A stretch of DNA of 34,179 nucleotides. Origin: Mycobacterium sp. E3198. GTDB lineage: Bacteria > Actinomycetota > Actinomycetes > Mycobacteriales > Mycobacteriaceae. The notes beneath the pieces are model-generated. The model was given only the letters and a program-made list of their open reading frames with translations. It was not told where the DNA came from and did not search any database. Below, one piece after another: positions 22,571 to 30,214 of the stretch. A program made the translations under genes and the position numbers. Numbering within the stretch: the stretch's first letter is position 1; every line of letters begins with the position of its first letter. The DNA is taken from the NCBI RefSeq assembly GCF_001667015.1, contig NZ_LZIS01000224.1:1-34179 (forward strand), written 5' to 3'.

Positions 22571-22585
22571 TAGAGGAGCAACCCG

Positions 22586-23527
22586 ATGAGCTCACTGCGC
22601 ACCCACGACGACACCTGGGACATCAAGACCAGCGTCGGCAGCACCGCGGTCATGGTGGCCGCCGCCCGCGCCGTCGAAACCGAGCGGCCGGACGCGCTGA
22701 TCCGCGACCCGTACGCCAAGCTCCTGGTCACCAGCTCCGGCGCCGGGGTCCTGTGGGAGGCCATGCTCGACCCCGAGATCGCCGCCAGGGTCGAAGCGCT
22801 CGACGAGGATTCCGCGGCCCACCTGCACCACATGCGCGGCTACCAGGCCGTGCGGACGCACTTCTTCGACACCTACTTCAACGACGCGGTCGCCGCCGGG
22901 ATCCGCCAGGTCGTGATCCTGGCGTCGGGCCTCGACTCCCGCGCCTACCGGCTGGACTGGCCGGCCGGCACCACGGTCTACGAGCTCGACCAGCCCGAGG
23001 TGCTGGCCTACAAATCCGGCACGCTGGCCGACAACGGCGTGACGCCGTCCGCCGATCGCCGCGAGGTCGCCATCGACCTGCGTCAGGACTGGCCGGCGGC
23101 GCTGCGTGCCGCGGGCTTCGACCCGACCCAGCGCACCGCGTGGCTGGCCGAGGGGCTGTTGATGTATCTGCCCGCCGAGGCCCAGGACCGGTTGTTCACC
23201 CTGATCGGCGAGCTGAGCCCGGCCGGCAGCCGGGTCTCGGCCGAGACCGCGCCCAACCACGCCGAAGAACGGCGACAGCAGATGCGGGAACGCTTCAAGA
23301 AGGTGGCCGACGAGATCGGGCTCGAGGAGACCGTCGACGTCGGCGAGCTGATGTACCGCGACGAAAACCGCGCGGACGTGACCCAGTGGCTCAACCAACA
23401 CGGCTGGCGCGCGACGGCGGAGCACTCGGTCGACGCGATGCGCCGGCTGGGCCGCTTCATCGAGAATGTCCCGCTGGCCGACGACAAGGACGCGTTCTCC
23501 GACTTCGTCGTCGCGGAACGGTTGTAG
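22586..23527 (+). CDS. SAM-dependent methyltransferase, paralogue 2 (Rv0146-type)
   Basis: A 313-aa paralogue. DDTWDIKTSVGSTAVMVAAA, then GYQAVRTHFFDTYFNDAVAA, then VVILASGLDSRAYRLDWPAG, then YELDQPEVLAYK and TAWLAEGLLMYLPAEAQDRL. It has the good Shine-Dalgarno TAGAGGAG. Its TAG is followed at once by the ATG of paralogue 3, so the two should be co-translated. Substrate unknown. Confidence 0.9.
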   Translation: MSSLRTHDDTWDIKTSVGSTAVMVAAARAVETERPDALIRDPYAKLLVTSSGAGVLWEAMLDPEIAARVEALDEDSAAHLHHMRGYQAVRTHFFDTYFNDAVAAGIRQVVILASGLDSRAYRLDWPAGTTVYELDQPEVLAYKSGTLADNGVTPSADRREVAIDLRQDWPAALRAAGFDPTQRTAWLAEGLLMYLPAEAQDRLFTLIGELSPAGSRVSAETAPNHAEERRQQMRERFKKVADEIGLEETVDVGELMYRDENRADVTQWLNQHGWRATAEHSVDAMRRLGRFIENVPLADDKDAFSDFVVAERL

Positions 23528-24454
23528 ATGCCGCGCACCGCGGACGACTCCTGGGACATCGCCACCAGCGTCGGGGCGACCGCGGTCATGGTCGCGCTGG
23601 CCCGTGCCGCCGAGACGGCCAGCGCCGAGCCGCTGATCCGCGACCGGTTCGCCGAGGTGCTGGTGTCCACTCCCGAACTCGAGGGGGTTCGGGAGCAGGT
23701 CGCCGCCTGGTGGACGCCGGACCCGGACGATGCGGCCGCGGACTTCACCGTCGACTCCAGGCACATGATCAATTACCAGGCGGTGCGGACCCATTTCTTC
23801 GACGCGTACTTCGCCGATGCGGTGGCGGCCGGCGTTCGCCAAGTGGTGATCCTCGCCGCCGGCCTGGACTCGCGCGCCTACCGGCTGGACTGGCCTGCCG
23901 GCACCGTCGTCTACGAGATCGACCTGCCCAAGGTGCTGCAGTACAAGGCCCGGACGCTGGGCGCCCACGGGGCCGCCCCGGTCGTCGACCGGCGGCCGGT
24001 GCCGGTGGACCTTCGCCACGATTGGCCGCAGGCGCTGCGCGACGCCGGTTTCGACGCGACGGGCCCGACCGCCTGGTTGGCCGAGGGGTTGCTGCCGTTC
24101 CTCCCGGCGGCCGCGCAGGGGGCCATGTTCGCCTCCATCGACAGGCTGAGCGGACCCGGCAGCCGGGTGGCGGTCGAAATCTTCGGGGTCGACCGGGAAA
24201 AGCGTCGCGAGGCGGAGCGGAGGTGGCAGGAATTGCGCGCCAGGCGCGAAGCGCGCGGCCAGGACACCTCGTTCAATCCCTTCGACCTGTGGTTTGACGA
24301 CGAGGGCCGCCCCGACTGCGCGGACTGGTTCGCCGCGCACGGCTGGACGACCCGCGCGACGAGCGCGCTCGACGAGGGGCTGCGGCTGGGCCGCGCGCCA
24401 CAGTCGGAGGACAGGCCGTTCACGAACAGCTTTGTGACGGCCGCCAAAGCCTGA
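23528..24454 (+). CDS. SAM-dependent methyltransferase, paralogue 3
   Basis: A 308-aa paralogue: DDSWDIATSVGATAVMVALA, then NYQAVRTHFFDAYFADAVAA, then VVILAAGLDSRAYRLDWPAG, then YEIDLPKVLQYK and TAWLAEGLLPFLPAAAQGAM. The C-terminal part (EIFGVDREKRREAERRWQEL) differs most from the other two. I recall only two such genes (Rv0145, Rv0146) in M. tuberculosis, so one copy is extra here. It is directly joined to paralogue 2. Confidence 0.9.
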   Translation: MPRTADDSWDIATSVGATAVMVALARAAETASAEPLIRDRFAEVLVSTPELEGVREQVAAWWTPDPDDAAADFTVDSRHMINYQAVRTHFFDAYFADAVAAGVRQVVILAAGLDSRAYRLDWPAGTVVYEIDLPKVLQYKARTLGAHGAAPVVDRRPVPVDLRHDWPQALRDAGFDATGPTAWLAEGLLPFLPAAAQGAMFASIDRLSGPGSRVAVEIFGVDREKRREAERRWQELRARREARGQDTSFNPFDLWFDDEGRPDCADWFAAHGWTTRATSALDEGLRLGRAPQSEDRPFTNSFVTAAKA

Positions 24455-24597
24455 CCCGAAACGCCGCCCGCCGGATGCTGATCCGGGTGGGGCGGATCCT
24501 TCCTACGGCTCTCCCAACCGGATGGTTAGGATCGCGGTTAACGCCGATGAGCGGCCACCCGCATTGCAGCGGGCAACTCTGCTCGGGAAGGACAACG

Positions 24598-26025
24598 ATG
24601 ACCACCGAATCGGTTGCACCGAAGACATCGGAATCCCAGAACGGTGCGGCAGCTCAGCCCGTCGATATCCCCCTCACGGTGGCTCGGCTGCGCAAGACCT
24701 TCGCGACCGGCCGCACCCGCGACGTCGAGTGGCGCAGGCGGCAGTTGCTGCAGCTGGCGAAGTTGATGGAAGAGAACGAGGCGGCCATCTCCGCCGCTCT
24801 CGCCGAGGACCTGGACCGCAGCCCGTTCGAGTCGTTCATCGCCGACATTGCGACGACGGCCGGGGAGGCGAAGTTCGCAGCCAAGCGGGTCCGCCGGTGG
24901 ACGCGCCGCCGCTACCAGCTGCTGGAGGTGCCGCAGCTTCCCGGCCGCGGCTGGATCGAATACGAGCCCTACGGCACGGTGCTGATCATCGGCGCGTGGA
25001 ATTACCCCTTCTATCTGACGTTGGGCCCGGCGGTCGGCGCGATCGCCGCGGGAAACGCCGTCATCCTCAAACCATCGGAAATCGCCGCGGCGTCCGCCCA
25101 CCTGATGGCCGAGTTGGTGCCGCGCTACCTCGACAACGACGCGATCGCCGTGGTCGAAGGCGACGGTTCGGTGAGCCAGGAGCTCATCGCCCAGGGCCTG
25201 GACCGGGTGCTGTTCACCGGGGGCACCGAGATCGGCCGCAAGGTGTACGAGGGCGCTGCACCCCACCTGACCCCGTGCACGCTGGAGCTCGGCGGCAAGA
25301 GCCCGGTGATCGTGGCGGAGGACGCCGACGTGGAAGTCGCGGCCAAGCGGATCGCCTGGATGAAGCTGCTCAACGCCGGGCAGACGTGCGTCGCACCGGA
25401 TTATGTGTTGGCGGACGCGAAGATTCGCGACGAGCTGGTCAGCAAGATCGGCGCCGCCATCACGAAGTTCACGTCGGACAAGCCCAACGGAATGCGGATC
25501 GTCAACCAGCGCCAGTTCGACCGCATCAGCGGCTACCTCTCCGGTGCCGACGGCAAGGTCGTCGTCGGTGGCGAGTGCGACCCGTCGAGCCTGCGGATCC
25601 AGCCGGCGGTCGTCGTCGACCCCGACCCGGACGGCCCGCTGATGCAGAACGAGATCTTCGGGCCCGTGCTGCCCGTGATCACCGTCCAATCCCTGGACGA
25701 CGCAATACGTTTCGTCAACTCGCGGCCCAAGCCGCTGTCCGCCTACCTGTTCACCAAGACGCGCGAGACCCGCGAGCGGGTGATCAAGCAGGTGCCGGCC
25801 GGCGGCATGCTGGTCAACCACCTGGCCTTCCAGGTGTCGACGGCCAAGCTGCCCTTCGGCGGCGTCGGCGCCTCCGGCATGGGCGCCTACCACGGCCGCT
25901 ATGGCTTCGAGGAGTTCAGCCACCGCAAGTCGGTGCTGACCAAGCCCACCCGGCCGGACCTGTCGAAGTTCATCTACCCGCCGTACACCGCGCGAGCCTT
26001 CAAGATGGCTCGCAGAATGTTCTGA
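24598..26025 (+). CDS. Aldehyde dehydrogenase (Rv0147-type)
   Basis: A 475-aa NAD(P)-dependent aldehyde dehydrogenase, of the class-3/fatty or coniferyl aldehyde branch. Motifs: GAWNYPFYLTLGPAVGAIAA (cofactor and Asn), FTGGTEIGRKVYE, E230 in LELGGKSP, and the catalytic C264 in NAGQTCVAPDY. The C-terminal part FGGVGASGMGAYHGRYGFEE is standard. The hydrophobic C-terminus (FIYPPYTARAFKMARRMF) resembles membrane-associated fatty aldehyde dehydrogenases. ATG 24598 has GGGAAGGA upstream. The frame is open to 24475, and the M. tuberculosis protein is longer (506 aa by memory), so an earlier start is possible. The SDR gene follows 54 bases later. Confidence 0.93.
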   Translation: MTTESVAPKTSESQNGAAAQPVDIPLTVARLRKTFATGRTRDVEWRRRQLLQLAKLMEENEAAISAALAEDLDRSPFESFIADIATTAGEAKFAAKRVRRWTRRRYQLLEVPQLPGRGWIEYEPYGTVLIIGAWNYPFYLTLGPAVGAIAAGNAVILKPSEIAAASAHLMAELVPRYLDNDAIAVVEGDGSVSQELIAQGLDRVLFTGGTEIGRKVYEGAAPHLTPCTLELGGKSPVIVAEDADVEVAAKRIAWMKLLNAGQTCVAPDYVLADAKIRDELVSKIGAAITKFTSDKPNGMRIVNQRQFDRISGYLSGADGKVVVGGECDPSSLRIQPAVVVDPDPDGPLMQNEIFGPVLPVITVQSLDDAIRFVNSRPKPLSAYLFTKTRETRERVIKQVPAGGMLVNHLAFQVSTAKLPFGGVGASGMGAYHGRYGFEEFSHRKSVLTKPTRPDLSKFIYPPYTARAFKMARRMF

Positions 26026-26079
26026 CACCACCTAATTCCCTTATCACCCAAGTCCTTTGAACACCGAGAGAGGAACCTG

Positions 26080-26940
26080 ATGCCCGGAGTGCAGGATCGC
26101 GTCATCGTCGTCACCGGAGCCGGTGGGGGATTGGGCCGTGAGTACGCCCTCACCCTGGCCCGCGAGGGCGCCAGCGTCGTCGTCAATGACCTCGGTGGGG
26201 CCCGCGACGGCACCGGCGCCGGCCACAACATGGCCGACGAGGTGGTCAAGGAGATCAAGGACGCGGGCGGCCGGGCGGCCGCCAACTACGACAGCGTCGC
26301 GGACCCCGAGGGCGCCGAGAACATGGTCAAGACCGCGCTCGACGAATTCGGCGCCGTGCACGGCGTGGTGAGCAACGCGGGGATCCTGCGCGACGGCACG
26401 TTCCACAAGATGACGTCAGAGAACTGGGACGCCGTGCTCAAGGTGCACCTCTACGGCGGATACAACGTGATCCGCGCCGCCTGGCCGCATTTCCGGGAGC
26501 AGAGCTACGGCCGCGTGGTCGTCGCGACCTCCACCAGCGGCCTGTTCGGCAACTTCGGGCAGACCAACTACGGCGCGGCCAAGCTCGGCCTGGTCGGCCT
26601 GATCAACACGCTGGCGCTGGAGGGGGCCAAGTACAACATCAAGGCGAATGCGATCGCCCCGATCGCGGCCACCCGGATGACCGAGGACATCCTGCCGAAG
26701 GAGGTGCTCGAGAAGCTCACCCCGGAGTATGTCGCACCGGTGGTCGCCTACCTGTGCACCGAGGAATGCCCGGACAGCGCATCGGTTTTCGTCGTCGGCG
26801 GCGGCAAGGTGCAGCGAGTCGCGCTCTTCGAGAACCAGGGCCTCAACTTCGACAAGCCACCGTCAGTGGACGACATCGCCTCGCACTGGACTGAAATCTC
26901 CGACCTGTCCTCAGCGCAAAAGGCCGGCTTCAAGCTGTAG
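26080..26940 (+). CDS. Short-chain dehydrogenase/reductase (Rv0148-type)
   Basis: A 286-aa SDR, closest in pattern to the dehydrogenase domain of peroxisomal multifunctional enzyme type 2/17-beta-HSD4 (VNDLGGARDGTG is typical). T12-G-A-G-G-G-L-G19 binds NAD(P), N99-A-G is present, Ser lies at 151-153, and Y164-G-A-A-K168 is the catalytic pair. It likely oxidises 3-hydroxyacyl-CoA or a steroid alcohol. The ATG has AGAGAGGAAC upstream. It is followed 5 bases later by the quinone reductase gene, so they are one operon. Confidence 0.92.
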   Translation: MPGVQDRVIVVTGAGGGLGREYALTLAREGASVVVNDLGGARDGTGAGHNMADEVVKEIKDAGGRAAANYDSVADPEGAENMVKTALDEFGAVHGVVSNAGILRDGTFHKMTSENWDAVLKVHLYGGYNVIRAAWPHFREQSYGRVVVATSTSGLFGNFGQTNYGAAKLGLVGLINTLALEGAKYNIKANAIAPIAATRMTEDILPKEVLEKLTPEYVAPVVAYLCTEECPDSASVFVVGGGKVQRVALFENQGLNFDKPPSVDDIASHWTEISDLSSAQKAGFKL

Positions 26941-26945
26941 GGGCC

Positions 26946-27914
26946 ATGAAAGCCTGCGTGGTGCAAGAGCTGTCCGGTCCGGACGGCATGGTCTTCACCG
27001 ACATCGAGGACGTCACCGAGGACGGCAACCACGTCGTCATCGACGTCCGCGCCGCCGGGGTGTGCTTTCCCGATCTGCTGCTGGCCAAGGGCGAGTATCA
27101 GCTGAAGCTGCCCCCGCCGTTCGTGCCCGGCATGGAAGCCGCGGGTGTGGTGCGTTCGGCGCCGGCGGGGTCGGGTTACCGGGTGGGCGAGCGGGTTTCG
27201 GCGTTCGGCATCCTGGGCGCCTACGCCGAGCAGGTGGCCGTTCCGGTGCCCAACGTGATGCGCAGCCCCGCGGAACTGGATGACGCCGAAGCGGTTTCGC
27301 TGCTGGTCAACTACAACACCATGTACTTCGCGCTGGCCCGCCGCGCCGCGATGCGGCCGGGCGATACGGTCCTGGTGCTGGGCGCCGCCGGCGGGGTGGG
27401 CACGGCGGCGATCCAGGTCGCGCAGGCTATGGGCGCGAAAAAGGTGCTGGCCGTCGTGCACCGCGAGGCCGCGACGGACTATGTCGCTTCCCTGGGCGCC
27501 GACCTGGTGGTGCCGCTGGCCGACGGCTGGGCCGACCGGGTGCGTGACTACACCCAGGGCCGCGGGGTCGACATCGTCGTCGACCCCATCGGCGGCCCGG
27601 CCTTCGACGACGCGGTTCGGGTGCTGGCCATCGACGGCAAGCTGCTGGTGATCGGCTTTGCCGCCGGCGGCATCCCCACCGTCAAGGTGAACCGGCTGCT
27701 GCTGCGCAACGTCAGCGTGGTGGGCGTTGCGTGGGGCGAGTACCTGAACAAGGTCCCGGGTTCGGCCGCGTTGTTCTCGTGGGGGCTGAGCCAGCTGGTT
27801 TTCCTCGGGCTGAAACCGCCTCCGCCGCAGCGTTATCCGCTGTCGGAGGGTGCGGTCGCGCTGCAGAGCCTGGCCGACGGCGGCGTGCTGGGCAAGGTGG
27901 TGCTGGAGCCCTGA
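26946..27914 (+). CDS. Zinc-free quinone oxidoreductase, MDR superfamily (Rv0149-type)
   Basis: A 322-aa NADPH:quinone reductase-like protein. The N-terminal GroES-like domain contains AAGVCFPDLLLAKGEYQLKL and FVPGMEAAGVV; Cys/His zinc ligands of true alcohol dehydrogenases are absent. The nucleotide motif is VLGAAGGVGTAAIQVAQAMG. It may act on alpha,beta-unsaturated acyl or quinone substrates. It starts 5 bases after the SDR stop. Its 3' end (27800-27845) has a partial second copy at 28226-28271. Confidence 0.93.
   Translation: MKACVVQELSGPDGMVFTDIEDVTEDGNHVVIDVRAAGVCFPDLLLAKGEYQLKLPPPFVPGMEAAGVVRSAPAGSGYRVGERVSAFGILGAYAEQVAVPVPNVMRSPAELDDAEAVSLLVNYNTMYFALARRAAMRPGDTVLVLGAAGGVGTAAIQVAQAMGAKKVLAVVHREAATDYVASLGADLVVPLADGWADRVRDYTQGRGVDIVVDPIGGPAFDDAVRVLAIDGKLLVIGFAAGGIPTVKVNRLLLRNVSVVGVAWGEYLNKVPGSAALFSWGLSQLVFLGLKPPPPQRYPLSEGAVALQSLADGGVLGKVVLEP
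27800..27845 (+). repeat. Direct repeat copy 1, inside the quinone reductase gene
   Basis: This 46-base segment (coding FLGLKPPPPQRYP and flanks) matches 28226-28271 at 41 of 46 positions, with a 22-base exact run (27805-27826 and 28231-28252). Confidence 0.8.
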
Positions 27915-27921
27915 GGTCGTT

Positions 27922-28092
27922 TTAGCCGGGCTCCGGCACGGGCTGGTCGAGGAAGGCGTAGTAGATCTCCTTGGCCGCACCCGACATGACTCGGGCCTCG
28001 CAACCGCCTGCGAGCGTGCCCAACGCCATGTCGGCGGACACCGGAGCGCCGAACGCGTAGATCAACCCTTCTGCGGGGTGGCCGTCGAGCAT
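27922..28092 (-). pseudogene. C-terminal relic of a PE-PPE-domain protein (Rv0150c position)
   Basis: A 56-codon minus-strand frame whose core, GLIYAFGAPVSADMALGTLA then GGCE, resembles the ends of PE1 (GLMDAFGRPIAANIGLTTLA) and PE2 (NLINAIGYPIAADVGLGTVA) in this window. A stop lies 7 codons upstream of its only ATG and no Shine-Dalgarno is present. It has no PE domain, so it is best read as the 3' remnant of a PE gene. The same spot in M. tuberculosis has the small gene Rv0150c. The gap 27915-28298 holds this relic and the repeat at 28226-28271, and nothing else that I can identify. Confidence 0.65.
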
Positions 28093-28225
28093 CTGCCGCC
28101 GCCGACGCTATCGAGAGCGGCCGCGCAATCACATTCGACATCGATCGCCCTCACGCGGTTAGGGCTCGACGGGCACGGCACGTGATCGTAGACCGAATCG
28201 TGTCGCTCGGCTCGGGCAATCGCTG

Positions 28226-28271
28226 TTTCTTCGGGCTGAAACCGCCTCCGCCACAGGGTTATCCGTCGTCG
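28226..28271 (+). repeat. Direct repeat copy 2, orphan copy of the quinone reductase 3' end
   Basis: It matches 27800-27845 at 41 of 46 bases and still reads FFGLKPPPPQGYP in one frame, but there is no gene around it. It lies 28 bases before the PE1 stop, in the same relation to PE1 as copy 1 has to the PE relic. Confidence 0.75.
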
Positions 28272-28298
28272 TCGCCGGCCGTGGTCACGCTGCCGACG

Positions 28299-30044
28299 TT
28301 ACTGGGGCCCCGGGTTCGGCGTTCCGGTCACGATTGTGTCGAGCGCGTTCTCGATGGTGATGAGTTCGAAGCCGCCCGCGAGTGTGGTCAGGCCGATGTT
28401 GGCCGCGATCGGGCGGCCGAACGCATCCATCAGCCCGCCGACGACGTTGCCGTTGAGCGCCTCGTTGATGCCGTCCAAGAACAGGTTGACGTCGTAGGAG
28501 GGGAGGGTCACCGCCACGGCGGTCGCGATGTCTGCCGTCGGGAGCAGCGTCGCGTAGGCGGTCGAGAAATCGCTCGTCAGCGTGCCGACGATGTTTGTGT
28601 TGGCGGATTCGATCGCCTGGATGATGCCGGTGGGCGTGGTCGGCATCGACGCGGAGGGTGGCAACGTCAGCTGAGCGAATCCCGAAGTGGCGGCCCCGGG
28701 AAGGGAGCTCGCCAGGTTCGACAGGTCGTGGCTGAAGGCGCTGACTCCCTGTGCGGTGGCGCCGGGGAAGAGCGACACCAATTCGGTCGTTGCGCTCATC
28801 GGCGGCAGGAAGCCGAATGGGGTCTGCACATTGGACGGGCTGGTGGAGAACCCGTAGTTGGGGTCGCCGTAGCCCCAGTTGACGATGAGCTTCAGGTCCG
28901 GCTGGATCAGGTCCGCAAGCGGGTTACCGATGACCGGGATCAGCCGCAGCGGCGTCAACAGCGGCAGGTTCTCCGTGGGAATCATGTAGTAATCGGTCAG
29001 GCCGTTCGTCGGATCGAGGCTATGCGACCCGGGCAGCAGGAACGCAGAAGCAAGCTGAGAGGCCGTGAGATGCGGATAGGTTCCATGGATGAACACAATG
29101 CCCGCGAGTGCGTTCAGGTCGGAGAAAATATCGATCGGGTAGCGCGGGAAGTCGGCGAAGCCGTCGTATTCCAGCGTGAAGATGTTGGTCAGGAAGTCGT
29201 TGCTGGGCGTCGAGGCGCCGAAGGTGACACCCAGGCTCGGGAAGCTCAGACCGGGGAAGCGCGCAAGCAGGCCGCCGTTGGGATTGGCCGGATCCCCGAG
29301 GAGTTGGAAAAACAGCTGATTCGTGGCCGGGTTGCTCGAACCTATAAAGCCCTCGGCGACGAGTTTCGGCATTTCCAGTGAGGCGACGATCGAGCTCTGT
29401 GAGTAGCCCAGAATCGCGGCGGTGCCGCCGCCCGCGCCGGGATGGACCATCAGGTTGATCGCATTGTCGAGCGAGGTGACGCCGCGGGCCAGGGAGATGT
29501 CCAGTGTCAGATCTTTGACGCCGGTGAACGGATATAACCCCTCTGCGGTGGTCACAGCGATCGGGTTAATGCCAGCAGGGAGAGTGAAATTGAATGGGGG
29601 AGGAGTCAAATAGCGACTGACAACATTGGCGATGTATGTGGAATTAGGCGTCGCGGTGCCGCTGCCGGTCATGATGAAGAACTGGTCGACGAGCGGGTCC
29701 CCCGCCGATGGTGGTGCTCCGAATACCGGGCTCGCCGCGCCGGTGAGCCCGAGCGTGCCGGCGATCTGGGCTTCCGCATGCGCGTAGGCGTTTCCGGCGC
29801 CCGCCAATGCCGTAACGAACTGACCATGGAACGCGGCCGCCTGCTGCAGCAGCGCCTGGTATTCCTGACCGAACGAGCCGAAGAGCTGCGCGGTGATTGC
29901 CGACACCTCGTCTTCGGCCGCTGCCACCACGCTCGTGGTGGAGCCGGCGGCGGCCGCCCGGGCCTCGTTGATCGCCGAGCCGATTGTGGAAGCATCCTGT
30001 GCGGCCGTCGCAAAGATTTCGGGCTGCGCAACTAAGGTCGTCAT
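28299..30044 (-). CDS. PE1: PE-PPE-domain protein PE1
   Basis: A 581-aa protein. The PE domain covers residues 1-98 (MTTLVAQPEIFATAAQDAST) and ends with the type VII secretion motif Y87-A-H-A-E91. A linker leads to the PE-PPE serine-hydrolase domain, with a lipase-like G213-Y-S-Q-S217 (nucleophile probably S215). NIFTLEYDGFADFPRYPIDI is the family core. It should be exported through an ESX system and act on lipids or esters at the cell surface. ATG 30044 has AGGGAAGAGG upstream. It lies 170 bases downstream of PE2 on the same strand. The M. tuberculosis PE1 is 588 aa by memory. Confidence 0.92.
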   Translation of the reverse strand: MTTLVAQPEIFATAAQDASTIGSAINEARAAAAGSTTSVVAAAEDEVSAITAQLFGSFGQEYQALLQQAAAFHGQFVTALAGAGNAYAHAEAQIAGTLGLTGAASPVFGAPPSAGDPLVDQFFIMTGSGTATPNSTYIANVVSRYLTPPPFNFTLPAGINPIAVTTAEGLYPFTGVKDLTLDISLARGVTSLDNAINLMVHPGAGGGTAAILGYSQSSIVASLEMPKLVAEGFIGSSNPATNQLFFQLLGDPANPNGGLLARFPGLSFPSLGVTFGASTPSNDFLTNIFTLEYDGFADFPRYPIDIFSDLNALAGIVFIHGTYPHLTASQLASAFLLPGSHSLDPTNGLTDYYMIPTENLPLLTPLRLIPVIGNPLADLIQPDLKLIVNWGYGDPNYGFSTSPSNVQTPFGFLPPMSATTELVSLFPGATAQGVSAFSHDLSNLASSLPGAATSGFAQLTLPPSASMPTTPTGIIQAIESANTNIVGTLTSDFSTAYATLLPTADIATAVAVTLPSYDVNLFLDGINEALNGNVVGGLMDAFGRPIAANIGLTTLAGGFELITIENALDTIVTGTPNPGPQ

Positions 30045-30214
30045 CGCCTCTTCCCTTCCGAACCGAGGGGTACGCTGTTGGCCCCGCCGACGTTGCCAAC
30101 CCGATGACCAGGCGCGTCGCCGGAACCGGCACGCAGTCAGCTTAGGAGCGATCGCGCGTTTTCGTAGGCATTTCGCGCCGTTGTCTTCGGGCAATCCGCC
30201 TGGCGCAGGGCGCG

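Noticed and set aside
22592..24340. Long open frame (582 codons) antisense to the methyltransferase genes
   Set aside because: It is a high-GC shadow frame. It has no recognisable domain, and the opposite strand encodes three conserved paralogues.
28182..29381. 399-codon frame opposite PE1 that begins with the duplicated reductase tail
   Set aside because: It runs antisense to a clear PE1 coding region and its sequence is biased toward Arg, Gly and Val without a family pattern. Only the short duplicated tail is meaningful.
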